Part shown: piece by piece, positions 54,008 through 62,883 of the stretch
Layout: each line of letters starts with the position of its first letter
How positions within the stretch are numbered: position 1 is the stretch's first letter
DNA from: Tautonia plasticadhaerens
GTDB lineage: Bacteria > Planctomycetota > Planctomycetia > Isosphaerales > Isosphaeraceae
DNA length: 64,000 nucleotides
Assembly (NCBI RefSeq): GCF_007752535.1
Contig: NZ_CP036430.1
Span: forward strand, 1-64,000
Reading direction: 5' to 3'
The notes under the pieces: generated by a model
What the model was told of the DNA's origin: nothing
The model's database searches: none
The model's input: the letters and a program-made list of their open reading frames with translations, nothing else
Made by a program: the position numbers and the translations under genes

Positions 54008-55987
54008 ATGTGCGGCATCGCCGGGATCATCGGCCGGATCGACGATCGGAACCGGGCGGCCCTTGGCCGGATGGCCTCGGCGATGCGCCACCGGGGCCCC
54101 GACGGCGAGGGGACCTGGGCCTCCCCCCCCGACGACCGGGGCCATGGCTGCCTGCTGGCCCACCGGCGGCTGTCGATCCTCGACCTCTCGACCGCCGCCG
54201 ACCAGCCGATGGTCGACCCCGAGTCCGGCTCCTGCCTGGTCTTCAACGGGGAGATCTACAACTTCCAGGCGCTCCGGGACCGCCTCCGCTCCGAAGGGGC
54301 CTCGTTCCGGTCGACCGGGGACACCGAGGTCCTGCTCCGGTCCCTCTCCCGACGGGGCCCCGACGCCGTGGCCGGGCTCCGGGGGATGTTCGCCTTCGCC
54401 TGGTGGGACGAGCCGGGCCGATCGCTGGTGCTGGCGAGGGACCCGCTCGGGATCAAGCCGCTGTACGTCTCGGCCAACCCGGAAGGGCCCGAGGGGGGCT
54501 GGTCGCTGGCCTTCGCCTCGGAGGTCCGGGCCCTGCTGGCCTCGGGCCTGCTCGGCCGCCCCCGGCTCGACCCGAGGGCGGCGGCCTGCTACCTCTGGAA
54601 CGGCTTCGTCCCCGGGCCGGTCACCGCCGTCCGGGGCATCGAGTCCCTCCGGCCCGGCGAGCTTCGCGTCCTCGACGCCTCGGGCCGGGCCCGACGCTCG
54701 GAAATCTACTGGTCGGTCCCCCGGCCCTCCCCCCACCTCGGCAACGGCCACCCGACCGACGGCCGCCCCGGCCCGATCGACGGGGCCCTGGGAGACGCCC
54801 TCCAGGAGTCGGTCGGCCTGCACCTGGTCAGCGACGTGCCGCTCGGGGTCTTCCTCTCGGGCGGGATCGACTCCGGGGCGGTGGCCAACCTGGCGCAGCG
54901 GGCCTCCGATCGGCCGGTGCAGACCTTCACCCTCGCCTTCGAGGAGGCCGAGCACAGCGAGGCCCCCTACTCCCGGGCCATCGCCGGGGCGATCGGCTCG
55001 GAGCACCGCGAGGTGGTCCTGAGCGGATCCCGGTTCGCCGGCGAGCTGCCCCGGGCCCTCGACGCCCTCGACCAGCCGACCTTCGACGCCCTGAACACCT
55101 ACTTCATGTCGGTCGCCGTCCGGGAGGCCGGGCTGACCGTCGCCCTGGTCGGCACCGGCGGGGACGAGCTGTTCGGCGGCTACTCGAGTTTCCGGGACCT
55201 GCCGACCCTCCGCCGATGGGCCCGACGGACCCGATGGCTCCCCCGGCTGCCGAAGCGGGCGGCGGCCGTCCTGGCCTCGGCCGCCAAGGGTGGGCGAGGC
55301 CGGGGGCCGGTCCCCCCCCAGACCCGCTGGGCGAAGCTGCCGGAGATGGTGGCGGCCGGGGAGGACCTGCTCCTCCTCTACCAGCTCGCCTACGCCCTGT
55401 TCCTGCCCGAGATGCAGGCCTCGCTGATGCCCGACCTGCCGATCGACGGCTCGGTCGTCCACGGCCTCCCCGAGGGCCTCGCCTCCCGACTCCTGGCCGA
55501 GACCGACGGCCGGGGGACCCTGGAGGCGGTCAGCGTCCTGGAGCAGCGCTGCTTCCTCGGCGAGCGATTGCTGAGGGACTCCGACGCCGCCGGCATGGCC
55601 CCCTCGCTGGAGATCCGGCTGCCCCTGGTCGACCACCGGCTCCTCGGCCACGTCTCCGGGATGCCGACCGGCCCCCGGTACGAGCCGGTCGGCCGCAAGG
55701 CCGCCCTGCGGAGGGCCGGGCTGGTCGGGCTCGACCCCGCCCTGTTCGACCGGCCCAAGCGGGGCTTCGAGCTGCCCCTTGAGCGTTGGATCCGGGGCTC
55801 GCTCGGCCCCGAGATCGACGACACCCTGCGAGACCAGCGGCTCTGCTCCGCCGTCGGACTGCACGGTCCGACCGTCGGGCGGCTCTGGGACGCCTTCCGG
55901 GATGGCGCCCCGGGGCTCTACTGGTCCCGGATCTGGTCGCTCTACGTCTGGATCCGCTGGTGTCATGCTCATGGCGTTTTGCTCTAA
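54008..55987 (+). CDS. asnB: Asparagine synthetase-type amidotransferase
   Basis: A 659-residue glutamine-dependent amidotransferase. Cys2 of 'MCGIAGIIGRIDDRNR' is the glutaminase nucleophile, so the start at 54008 is fixed. Further glutaminase motifs are 'MRHRGPDGEGTW', 'AHRRLSILDLS' and 'LVFNGEIYNFQALR'. The synthetase domain has the ATP PP-loop 'VFLSGGIDSGAVANL' (about 287) and 'GTGGDELFGGYSSF'. Homologues of this type (XrtA-associated amidotransferases) are common in exosortase/exopolysaccharide operons and may amidate a sugar acid or amino acid substituent rather than make free asparagine. Context favours that role here. Confidence 0.9.
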   Translation: MCGIAGIIGRIDDRNRAALGRMASAMRHRGPDGEGTWASPPDDRGHGCLLAHRRLSILDLSTAADQPMVDPESGSCLVFNGEIYNFQALRDRLRSEGASFRSTGDTEVLLRSLSRRGPDAVAGLRGMFAFAWWDEPGRSLVLARDPLGIKPLYVSANPEGPEGGWSLAFASEVRALLASGLLGRPRLDPRAAACYLWNGFVPGPVTAVRGIESLRPGELRVLDASGRARRSEIYWSVPRPSPHLGNGHPTDGRPGPIDGALGDALQESVGLHLVSDVPLGVFLSGGIDSGAVANLAQRASDRPVQTFTLAFEEAEHSEAPYSRAIAGAIGSEHREVVLSGSRFAGELPRALDALDQPTFDALNTYFMSVAVREAGLTVALVGTGGDELFGGYSSFRDLPTLRRWARRTRWLPRLPKRAAAVLASAAKGGRGRGPVPPQTRWAKLPEMVAAGEDLLLLYQLAYALFLPEMQASLMPDLPIDGSVVHGLPEGLASRLLAETDGRGTLEAVSVLEQRCFLGERLLRDSDAAGMAPSLEIRLPLVDHRLLGHVSGMPTGPRYEPVGRKAALRRAGLVGLDPALFDRPKRGFELPLERWIRGSLGPEIDDTLRDQRLCSAVGLHGPTVGRLWDAFRDGAPGLYWSRIWSLYVWIRWCHAHGVLL

Positions 55988-56042
55988 TCGGGACCGCCCC
56001 GACACCACTCCCCTGCCCTTGCCCCGATCGACCGACCGCCCC

Positions 56043-57002
56043 ATGAGCCGACCCCGACTCTGCCTGATCACCCCCTGCCGGGACGAGGCCTCCTACGCCA
56101 GGAGGACCCTCGACAGCGTCCTCAACCAGACCCAGCCCCCCGACCTCTGGGTGATCGTCGACGACGGCTCGACCGACGAGACGCCCGAGATCCTCGACTC
56201 CTACGCCCGGGTGCACCCCTGCATCCGGGTCGTCCGCCGGGCCGACCGGGGCGCCCGGAAGGTCGGCCCGGGGGTGATCGACGCCTTCTACGCCGGCTAC
56301 GAGGCGATCGACCCGTCGGAATTCGACTACGTCTGCAAGCTCGACCTCGACCTCGACCTCCCCCCCCGCTACTTCGAGATCCTGATCGACCGCATGGAGG
56401 CCGACCCCCGGATCGGCACCTGCAGCGGCAAGCCGTACTTCCGCCAGGGGGATCGACTGGTCAGCGAGAAGTGCGGCGACGAGAACTCCGTCGGCATGAC
56501 CAAGCTCTACCGCCGGTCCTGCTTCGAGCAGGTCGGCGGCTTCGTCAGGGAGGTCATGTGGGACGGCATCGACGGCCACCGCTGCCGGATGCTCGGCTGG
56601 GTCGCCGCCAGCTGGGACGACCCCGACCTCCGCTTCGAGCACCTCCGCCCCATGGGCACCAGCCACAAGGGCTGGTGGACCGGCCGCTCCCGCCACGGGT
56701 TCGGCCAGTACTTCATGGGGACCGCCCCCTCCTACATGGTCGCCAGCGCCCTGTTCCGGATGACCCGGCCGCCGCTGGTCGTCGGCGGCCTGGCGATGCT
56801 CTCCGGCTACTTCGGCGCGATGCTCCGGGGCCTCCCCCGCTACGACGACCCCGACTTCCGCCGCTTCCTCCGCTCCTACCAGCGCCATTGCCTGCTCCGG
56901 GGCAAGGCCCGGACCACCGAGGAGTACGACCACCGGTCCGCCTCCCGGTGGTCTCCCGACGCCCCCGCCTCCTCCCCGGTCCCGGGGCGTTCCCCCTCCT
57001 GA
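56043..57002 (+). CDS. Family 2 glycosyltransferase
   Basis: A 319-residue GT2 enzyme, last gene of the exopolysaccharide operon. 'RLCLITPCRDEASYARRTLD' opens the fold, 'WVIVDDGSTDETPEILD' gives the first Asp pair and 'DYVCKLDLDLDLPPRYFEIL' the DxD region. A hydrophobic segment ('LVVGGLAMLSGYFGAML') near residue 240 may touch the membrane. The ATG at 56043 is preferred; an earlier in-frame ATG at about 55970 would overlap the amidotransferase gene. The sugar donor is unknown. Confidence 0.88.
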   Translation: MSRPRLCLITPCRDEASYARRTLDSVLNQTQPPDLWVIVDDGSTDETPEILDSYARVHPCIRVVRRADRGARKVGPGVIDAFYAGYEAIDPSEFDYVCKLDLDLDLPPRYFEILIDRMEADPRIGTCSGKPYFRQGDRLVSEKCGDENSVGMTKLYRRSCFEQVGGFVREVMWDGIDGHRCRMLGWVAASWDDPDLRFEHLRPMGTSHKGWWTGRSRHGFGQYFMGTAPSYMVASALFRMTRPPLVVGGLAMLSGYFGAMLRGLPRYDDPDFRRFLRSYQRHCLLRGKARTTEEYDHRSASRWSPDAPASSPVPGRSPS

Positions 57003-57016
57003 GTGGAGACGGTTCG

Positions 57017-57047
57017 CGGCTCGGTGCGCTTGCAGTGCGCCGAGCCG
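57017..57047 (+). terminator. Hairpin after the exopolysaccharide operon
   Basis: CGGCTCGG (57017-57024) pairs with CCGAGCCG (57040-57047) around 15 bases, starting 15 bases after the stop codon. No T-run follows, so it is only a probable terminator. Confidence 0.5.
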
Positions 57048-57084
57048 ATCGGCCGATTTCCCTGATCCCGGTTCGATTTGCGCC

Positions 57085-57393
57085 GATTGAAATGGCTTCG
57101 CTCCGTCGAACGCCCCCGGTCGATTGGCTTCGTTTCGCGCCGACCGCTCCCGTCCCCCCTCCCGATCCCCGAACCGACCTCCCGCCCCGACCCCGTCGCC
57201 GCCCGTCAATGGCCCGGTGCGCCGGCCGTGCGCGGTCCGGTGCGCCCCCGGTGCGCCAACACTATCGGATGATGTTCTTTTCCAATTCATGACTTGCGTC
57301 GATCGAAATGGCTTCGTTCCGCGCGGCGCCCCCCGGCCGATTGGCTTCGTTTCGCGCCGGACCTCACGCCCGATTGGCTTCGTTTCGCATCGG
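57085..57393. repeat. Five copies of a GATTGGCTTCGTTTCGC-type short repeat
   Basis: Near-identical words occur at 57085 (GATTGAAATGGCTTCGCTCC), 57122, 57301 (GATCGAAATGGCTTCGTTCC), 57339 and 57372. The first pair and the next pair form about 60-base composite units 216 bases apart. There is no gene in the whole 57003-57912 stretch. Read backwards the unit would encode 'RNEANR'-like or 'TKPIGR'-like peptides in spurious frames. It is probably an interspersed repeat of this lineage. Confidence 0.75.
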
Positions 57394-57912
57394 GGCGCTG
57401 CGTACGCCCCGAGGGCGACCGACACCGCCAACGTGTCTGAGTGGACCCACCCAGCTTGCCAAAGACGACTCGCCGGGCGACGGGATCCCGCCGCCCCGGG
57501 GGACAACGCCCCGTATCCGATATCATCGAGGGAAGCCGCCCCGACATTCACACAAAATCGGCAAGGCGAGGCGCCGGAAGGCCCGATCGGCCCTCGATCG
57601 CTTGATGCGGAGGGACGGTAGGGCGATCCTGATGGGATGTCCCATTCGTCCGTTTCGGGGATCCGATAGCAACGGAGCAAAAACCAACGAACTTGGCTCA
57701 AAGCCCCGGCCTCGCCGTGTGGCAGCTTCTCGAAACTGGTCTCTGGCCGCCCGATTCGAGAAGACTCATTCGAGAGTGATTATCAAGAACCCGGAACCCT
57801 AGGAATCCAGGGCTTCCTACCGAAACCCTGACGGTCTCTCGATATCGGTCGTTTGCGAGAGCCACGGCGGCGGAAGATCGTTAGTTTTTGCACCGTTGCT
57901 ATCGGATCCCCT
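57394..57912. other. Noncoding convergent intergenic region
   Basis: Short overlapping frames only. The right half (about 57640-57900) is AT-richer than the genes but shows no promoter, hairpin or RNA signature that I can support. The genes on both sides end here. Confidence 0.5.
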
Positions 57913-59517
57913 TCACGGTCGTTCGAGCAGCTCGAGGACCACGCCCTCGTCGCCACGCAGTGCGACGCGGCCACCAACGGCCTCGCCCGCTCGGCCCGGC
58001 ACCGTGGAGAGGAGCACGCGGCTGGACTCGACCGACACGTCGACGGACAGAGGGGCCGCGCCGAGGTTCAGGGCCACCAGCAGCCGACGCCCGCCCGACT
58101 CCCGCAGGTAGGCGAGCCAGCCTTCCCCGGATCCCGCCGGCGTGTAGGACCCGGCGCGCAGGGCCGGCTCGTCGCGGCGCAGCGCGATCAGCCGGCGGTA
58201 GAGGCCTAGCATCGAGGACGGGTCGTCCCGCTGGGCGGTGACGTGGATTGCGCGGGCGTCCACGGCCAGCGGCAGCCAGGGCTCGCCCGCCGTGAATCCC
58301 GCCCCCGGCGTGTCATCCCACGGCATCGGAGTCCGCGCCGGGTCGCGCCCGAGCCCCAGCCCCGGCGTGTTCTTCTCCCAGGGGTCGCGCACCCGGTCGG
58401 GCGGGATCGGCACGTCGCGCATGCCGAGTTCGTCGCCGTAGTAGAGCGTCGGCGTCCCGCGGAGCGTCAGCAGCAGCATCGCCGCCACCCGCGCCTGGGC
58501 CGACCCGACCCGGCTGGCGATCCGCGGCTTGTCGTGGTTGCCCAGCACCCAGTTCGGCCAGCCGTGGGCCGGCAACAGGCCCTCGTAGGCGGCGATCGCC
58601 GCGGCCAGCGTCGGCGCGTCCCAGGGCAGCCCGATGAGCTGGAAGTTGAACGGCAGGTGCACCCCCGTCCCGGCGTCGCCGTAGTAGGCCACCAGGCGCT
58701 CGACCGGCAGGTAGATCTCGCCGACCATCAGCCGCTCGCCGTAGGAGTCCAGCAGCCGGCGCATCTCGGCGATGACCTCGTGCACCTCCGGGCGGTCGGT
58801 CGTGTAGGTCGGCAGCAGGGCGCGGTACGGCCACATCCCGGGGCGGTATCCCGGGTTCGGCGGGTTGTCGCGGAACTGCTCGTCCTTGACCAGGTGCCAG
58901 ATCACGTCCACCCGGAATCCGTCCACGCCGCGGTCCAGCCAGAAGCGCATCACGTCGAGCATCGCGGCGCGGACCTCGGGGTTGCGCCAGTTGAGGTCCG
59001 GCTGCTCGCGGAGGTAGGCGTGGTAATAGTACTGGCCGGTGGCCGGGTCGAACTCCCAGGCGCTGCCGCCGAAGTTGCTCAACCAGTTGGTCGGGGGGGA
59101 GCCGTCGGGCCTCGGGTCGCGCCAGATGTACCAGTCCCGCCTGGGGCTCGTGCGGCTCGATCGCGCGTCGATGAACCACGGATGCTGGTCGGAGGTGTGG
59201 TTGGGCACCAGGTCGAGTAGCAGCCGGAGGCCGCGGCGGTGGGCCTCGGCCAGCAGGGCGTCGAAGTCCTCCAGGGTGCCGAAGATGGGGTCGACGTCGG
59301 TGTAGTCGACGATGTCGTAGCCGAAGTCCTTCATCGGCGACGGGTAGATCGGCGAGAGCCAGATCGCGTCGACGCCCAGCCACTGCAGGTAGTCCAGGCG
59401 GCGGATCACCCCGCGCAGGTCACCGACGCCGTCGCCGTCGGAGTCCTGGAACGAGCGCGGGTAGACCTGGTAGATGACCGCGCGTTCCCACCAGCTCATC
59501 GTGCTCGCCCCGGCCAT
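57913..59517 (-). CDS. GH13 alpha-glucosidase (oligo-1,6-glucosidase type)
   Basis: A 534-residue glycoside hydrolase family 13 enzyme, likely cytoplasmic (no signal peptide seen). Start of fold: 'WWERAVIYQVYPRSFQDSDG'. The conserved regions are all present: 'LLLDLVPNHTSDQHPWF' (I), 'GVDGFRVDVIWHLVKD' with the nucleophile Asp (II), 'ERLMVGEIYLPVERL' with the acid Glu (III) and 'WVLGNHDKPRIASRV' (IV). It should release glucose from short alpha-glucosides. Its start lies 12 bases after the stop of the trehalose synthase-like gene, so the two form an operon for maltose/trehalose turnover. A second in-frame ATG at 59499 is possible. Confidence 0.92.
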   Translation of the reverse strand: MAGASTMSWWERAVIYQVYPRSFQDSDGDGVGDLRGVIRRLDYLQWLGVDAIWLSPIYPSPMKDFGYDIVDYTDVDPIFGTLEDFDALLAEAHRRGLRLLLDLVPNHTSDQHPWFIDARSSRTSPRRDWYIWRDPRPDGSPPTNWLSNFGGSAWEFDPATGQYYYHAYLREQPDLNWRNPEVRAAMLDVMRFWLDRGVDGFRVDVIWHLVKDEQFRDNPPNPGYRPGMWPYRALLPTYTTDRPEVHEVIAEMRRLLDSYGERLMVGEIYLPVERLVAYYGDAGTGVHLPFNFQLIGLPWDAPTLAAAIAAYEGLLPAHGWPNWVLGNHDKPRIASRVGSAQARVAAMLLLTLRGTPTLYYGDELGMRDVPIPPDRVRDPWEKNTPGLGLGRDPARTPMPWDDTPGAGFTAGEPWLPLAVDARAIHVTAQRDDPSSMLGLYRRLIALRRDEPALRAGSYTPAGSGEGWLAYLRESGGRRLLVALNLGAAPLSVDVSVESSRVLLSTVPGRAGEAVGGRVALRGDEGVVLELLERP

Positions 59518-59529
59518 CGTCGCCCCCGC

Positions 59530-61164
59530 TCAATCGGTCGCCCCGGCCCGGAACCAGCCGTAGCCGAAGGCATCGAGGCGGAACCGATGCCCAGATCCGA
59601 CGGCCTCTTCCTCCGCCGGCCCGAAGACGCGTTCCAGGCCATCGGTGCCGTGACCCTCCATTTCGACCGTCGCCGTGCAGGGCTCGCCGCCGAGGTTGTG
59701 GACGGCCACCAGCCGGCTGCCCTTCCAGTCGACCAGGTGGGCCAGCACGCTCGGCCGGTCGGCCGGCAGCACCCGGTCCTGTCCCCGGCCGAGCTCCGGG
59801 CAGGCGCGTCGGGCGGCGATCGCCCGCTTCATCCAGTTGAGCAGCGAGTCGGGGTCGGCCTGCTGGGCCGCGACGTTGACGCGGTCGTAGGCGAAGGGCC
59901 CGGAGTCGATCACCGGGCGGATCAGCCGGTCGGCGGGGGCGTCGGAGAAGCCGGCGTTGGGGGCGTCGTGCCACTGCATCGGCGTGCGCACCGCGTCTCG
60001 TCCCTCGAGCGACAGGTCGTCGCCCATGCCGATCTCGTCGCCGTAGGCGATGACCGGCGTGCCCTGCAGGGTGAGCAGCAGGCTGAAGGCCAGCTCCAGC
60101 CGCCGGCGGTCGCCGCCGAGCATCGGGGCCAGGCGGCGGCGGATCCCGCGGCCGAAGATCCGCATCGAATCGTCCGGGGCGAAAGACTCGTACACCCGCC
60201 GCCGCTCCTCGTCGGAGAGCCGCTCGAGGTCCAGCTCGTCGAGGTTGCGGAGGAAGTTCAGCCACTGGCCCCCCTCGGGGATCGCCGGCAGCTCCCCCAG
60301 GCAGCGGGCGATCGGCTCGGCCCGCCCGGTCGCCAGGGCGAGGAAGAGGTCGTTGTCGAGCAGGAAGTTGAAGACCATGCTGAGCTGGTCGCCGTCGCCG
60401 AAGAAGGCAGCCGCCTCGTGCAGCGGCACGTCGGCCTCGCCGATCAGGGCCGTACCGGGCCGGCGGGCGGCGGCGAAGTCGTGCAGCTCCTTGAGGACCC
60501 CGTGCCCCTGCTCCGGGGCCGTGCCGGGCAGGCCCTTGTCCTCGATCATGTGCGAGGCGGCGTCGAGGCGGAAGCCGGCGATGGGGAACGACAGCCAGAA
60601 GTCCATGACCCGGCGGATCTCGTCGCGCACCTCCGGGTTGGCGACGCGCAGCTCCGGCTGGAAGTGATAGAAGCGGTGGTAGTAGTGGGCGCCGGCCCGC
60701 TCGTCGAAGGTCCAGACGGTCTGCTCCTCGCCCGGGAAGATGCTCTGCTGCCCCGGCCCGGGCGGCGGCGGGCTCACGGCCCAGACGTAGTAGTCGCGGA
60801 AGCGTGACCCCGGGTCGCGGCGCGCGGCCTGGAACCACGGGTGCTCATCGGAGGTGTGGTTCATGATCAGGTCGAGCACCACGCGGAGCCCACGCTCGCC
60901 GGCGCGGCGGAGGAACTCCTCGAAGTCCTCGAGCGTGCCGAGTCGGGGATCGACGCCGTAGTAGTCTCGGACGTCGTAGCCGTTGTCGCGGGCGGGGGAG
61001 GGATAGAAGGGCAGCAGCCAGAGGCAGGTGATGCCCAACTCGGCGAGGTAATCGATCCGGCTGGTCAACCCCGGGAAGTCGCCGACGCCGTCGCCGTCGG
61101 AGTCCCGGAAGGTGCGGACGTCGACGGCATAGACGACGGCCTCCTTGTACCAGGTGTCGCCCAT
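59530..61164 (-). CDS. GH13 trehalose synthase-like alpha-amylase family protein
   Basis: A 544-residue GH13 protein close to maltose alpha-D-glucosyltransferase (TreS), which interconverts maltose and trehalose. It opens with 'WYKEAVVYAVDVRTFRDSDG'. Region I is 'VVLDLIMNHTSDEHPWF', the nucleophile is in 'IAGFRLDAASHMIEDKG' and the acid Glu in 'ALIGEADVPLHEA'. Region IV reads 'FLRNLDELDLERL': the usual His before the Asp is Leu308, while Asp309 is kept. This may be a subfamily trait or alter the -1 site. A purine-rich ribosome-binding site (GGGAGGGGGAG) precedes the ATG by six bases. Confidence 0.82.
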   Translation of the reverse strand: MGDTWYKEAVVYAVDVRTFRDSDGDGVGDFPGLTSRIDYLAELGITCLWLLPFYPSPARDNGYDVRDYYGVDPRLGTLEDFEEFLRRAGERGLRVVLDLIMNHTSDEHPWFQAARRDPGSRFRDYYVWAVSPPPPGPGQQSIFPGEEQTVWTFDERAGAHYYHRFYHFQPELRVANPEVRDEIRRVMDFWLSFPIAGFRLDAASHMIEDKGLPGTAPEQGHGVLKELHDFAAARRPGTALIGEADVPLHEAAAFFGDGDQLSMVFNFLLDNDLFLALATGRAEPIARCLGELPAIPEGGQWLNFLRNLDELDLERLSDEERRRVYESFAPDDSMRIFGRGIRRRLAPMLGGDRRRLELAFSLLLTLQGTPVIAYGDEIGMGDDLSLEGRDAVRTPMQWHDAPNAGFSDAPADRLIRPVIDSGPFAYDRVNVAAQQADPDSLLNWMKRAIAARRACPELGRGQDRVLPADRPSVLAHLVDWKGSRLVAVHNLGGEPCTATVEMEGHGTDGLERVFGPAEEEAVGSGHRFRLDAFGYGWFRAGATD

Positions 61165-61453
61165 GGCCGCTCCCCCTCCCCCGGTCGCCTGGCCGATCCG
61201 ATCGGCCGCGGGCAGGCCACCGCCGGGACCCGTGCTACGGAGGCTGAATCGGATGACGTGCGATCCCCGTACCGGGGGACCACACCGGTGGCCCGATCGC
61301 CCCAGCGGCAGTGCAATTTCCGCGCCCTAGAGCGACGACCGTCGGGGTCGAGGACCCCGCCGAGCAGTAGGAAGGCGGCGTGGCCGGGGCCCGGACGACG
61401 CCAGCCACGGTCACACCTCCACGAGGGCACCTGCCCGAGCGTCGAGAACCGGC
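61165..61453. other. Intergenic region, nothing recognised
   Basis: This lies between the start of the trehalose synthase-like gene and the end of a broken PEP-CTERM gene. It should hold the promoter of the two GH13 genes on the minus strand, but no clear pair of promoter boxes was found. Confidence 0.4.
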
Positions 61454-62092
61454 TCAGGTGGACTGGCGTCTTCGCCTCAGCCATAAGCCACTGGCCAAGA
61501 GGGTGCCGAGGATCCCACCGGCCAGGGTCGAGGGCTCGGGGACGGCGGTGACGTTCGGGATCTTTACGAAGCGCTCGCTGTCGAAGCCGCCTCCCGGCTT
61601 CTGGCCGGCATCTCGGACGTGAGTGCCGATGCGAATATCTTAGTTATGTGCACATCTGCAAAATTCATGGTTGCCTGTGACGCCCCTGGGCCAGGGCGGC
61701 TACGACGTCGGCGTAGGTCTTGCCGCTTTGCAGCGTGAACAGGATGCCCGACTCCTCCCCGGCGCCGATCCCGCCCGCATTGTCGTTGAGGTTGTCCGCG
61801 ACGAAGCCCATCGTGCGGATGAACTTGATTGGCGAGAGATCGTTGCCCCCCGGGAGGTTTGGCGAGGTCTTGATGAATCGAGCAGACGAATATCGCGTCC
61901 TCCCTCGCCAACGAGGCAGGACCACGAAGAGGGCCAGGCCTTCGTACCCCCCCGGCGAAGTCGAGGTCGACTGTCGAACCGAACCACCGGGCATCCCAGC
62001 CGTCGAGCTTCATCGGACGCATCGGCCGGAACCTGCACGTTCGGCTCGATGCCGTTGTGTCGCCTCCCACTATTCATATCGATGAGATCCAT
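61454..62092 (-). pseudogene. Frameshifted PEP-CTERM protein gene
   Basis: The C-terminus is a perfect sorting signal: 'FVKIPNVTAVPEPSTLAGGI' followed by 'LGTLLASGLWLRRRRQST' and a stop at 61454-61456. Upstream, coherent protein sequence appears in several frames ('FIRTMGFVADNLNDNAGGIG', 'EESGILFTLQSGKTYADVVA', 'IRIGTHVRDAGQKPGGGFDS'), so at least two indels break the gene. The N-terminal signal peptide is not recognisable, so the start is uncertain. The tail is close to the fragment at 36312. AT-rich DNA at 62097-62175 marks the former promoter. Confidence 0.78.
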
Positions 62093-62652
62093 CTGAACTT
62101 TTCTCTAATATATATCTCGCATAATCAAGCTATAATTTTCGCTCTACTCGCAGCAAAACTACGCAAAAAATCTCCTGATTAAGCACACGGCGGAGGAATC
62201 GCATTACAATTCCTTCGGGCCTGGCGGGGTCGCTGGGGCCGTCTCGACCCCAGTCGGGCCCCACCGGCTGGCGTGGCGAGGCGCCGACGCCTGGCCGCTT
62301 GAGCCGACCCGGGAATGCACGGCCGTCGTCCCCTGCCCCGGGGGCGGCGGCCGTTCGCGTGCTGGGATTGTTCATTCCGGGAAACACCCCGTCCCACTCG
62401 CCTCGGGAACGTGCGTTAGGGGGTGGGCCGGTTTGTGGTTTGAGTTGGGTGTCGGCGGGGTCGGGCGATGCTGGCCGGGACGCCGACACCCGGCGGCCTC
62501 CGCCCCGACGATGTCGATTCGGGGAAACGTCCTGTCCGATTCCCCTGCCACCGCAACGACTCGGGGTATAGGTCGGTCGAGTGGGGGCGATGGCGTCCCG
62601 AGGCGATGCTGGCCCGGGACGGCGCCCCCGCAGTTCCGGGGAGGGTCCCGTC
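62093..62652. promoter_or_regulatory. AT-rich island and GC-rich intergenic DNA
   Basis: Bases 62097-62175 are strongly A/T-rich, with several TATAAT-like words on both strands, upstream of the broken PEP-CTERM gene. A 6-bp inverted repeat (AGGAAT at 62194, ATTCCT at 62209) follows. From 62220 to 62640 the DNA is GC-rich with overlapping spurious frames and nothing recognised. Confidence 0.4.
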
Positions 62653-62883
62653 ATGCTGCACGCCGTGTCTTCGGTGCTGGGGGATGCCCGGCTGCATGTG
62701 GCGCTCGCGATGCCGGCGCTGGTCGGCCTGTGCCTCGGCGGCCCCAAGGTCATCGACTCCTGGCGTCCGCCCCGCGAGACCTCCTGGTACGTCGACTCGG
62801 TCCCCCCGATCGTCGATCGCTGCCCCGAGCCGGAATGCCGATTCTGCGTGACGAACCGGCGCTTCGCCCATAGCCAGTGGTGA
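62653..62883 (+). CDS. Small hypothetical protein with Cys cluster
   Basis: A possible 76-residue gene starting at the ATG at 62653, with GGGGAGGG upstream. An N-terminal hydrophobic stretch ('LHVALAMPALVGLCLGG') is followed by a C-terminal 'RCPEPECRFC' cluster. It ends directly next to the end of the convergent phosphodiesterase-like gene. No family is recognised, and chance coding in GC-rich DNA cannot be excluded. Confidence 0.35.
   Translation: MLHAVSSVLGDARLHVALAMPALVGLCLGGPKVIDSWRPPRETSWYVDSVPPIVDRCPEPECRFCVTNRRFAHSQW

Noticed and set aside
57287-57701. Minus-strand frames with repeated 'ETKPIGR' or 'KRSQS' phrases
   Set aside because: They are produced by the short DNA repeat at 57085-57393 in several frames, not by a conserved protein.
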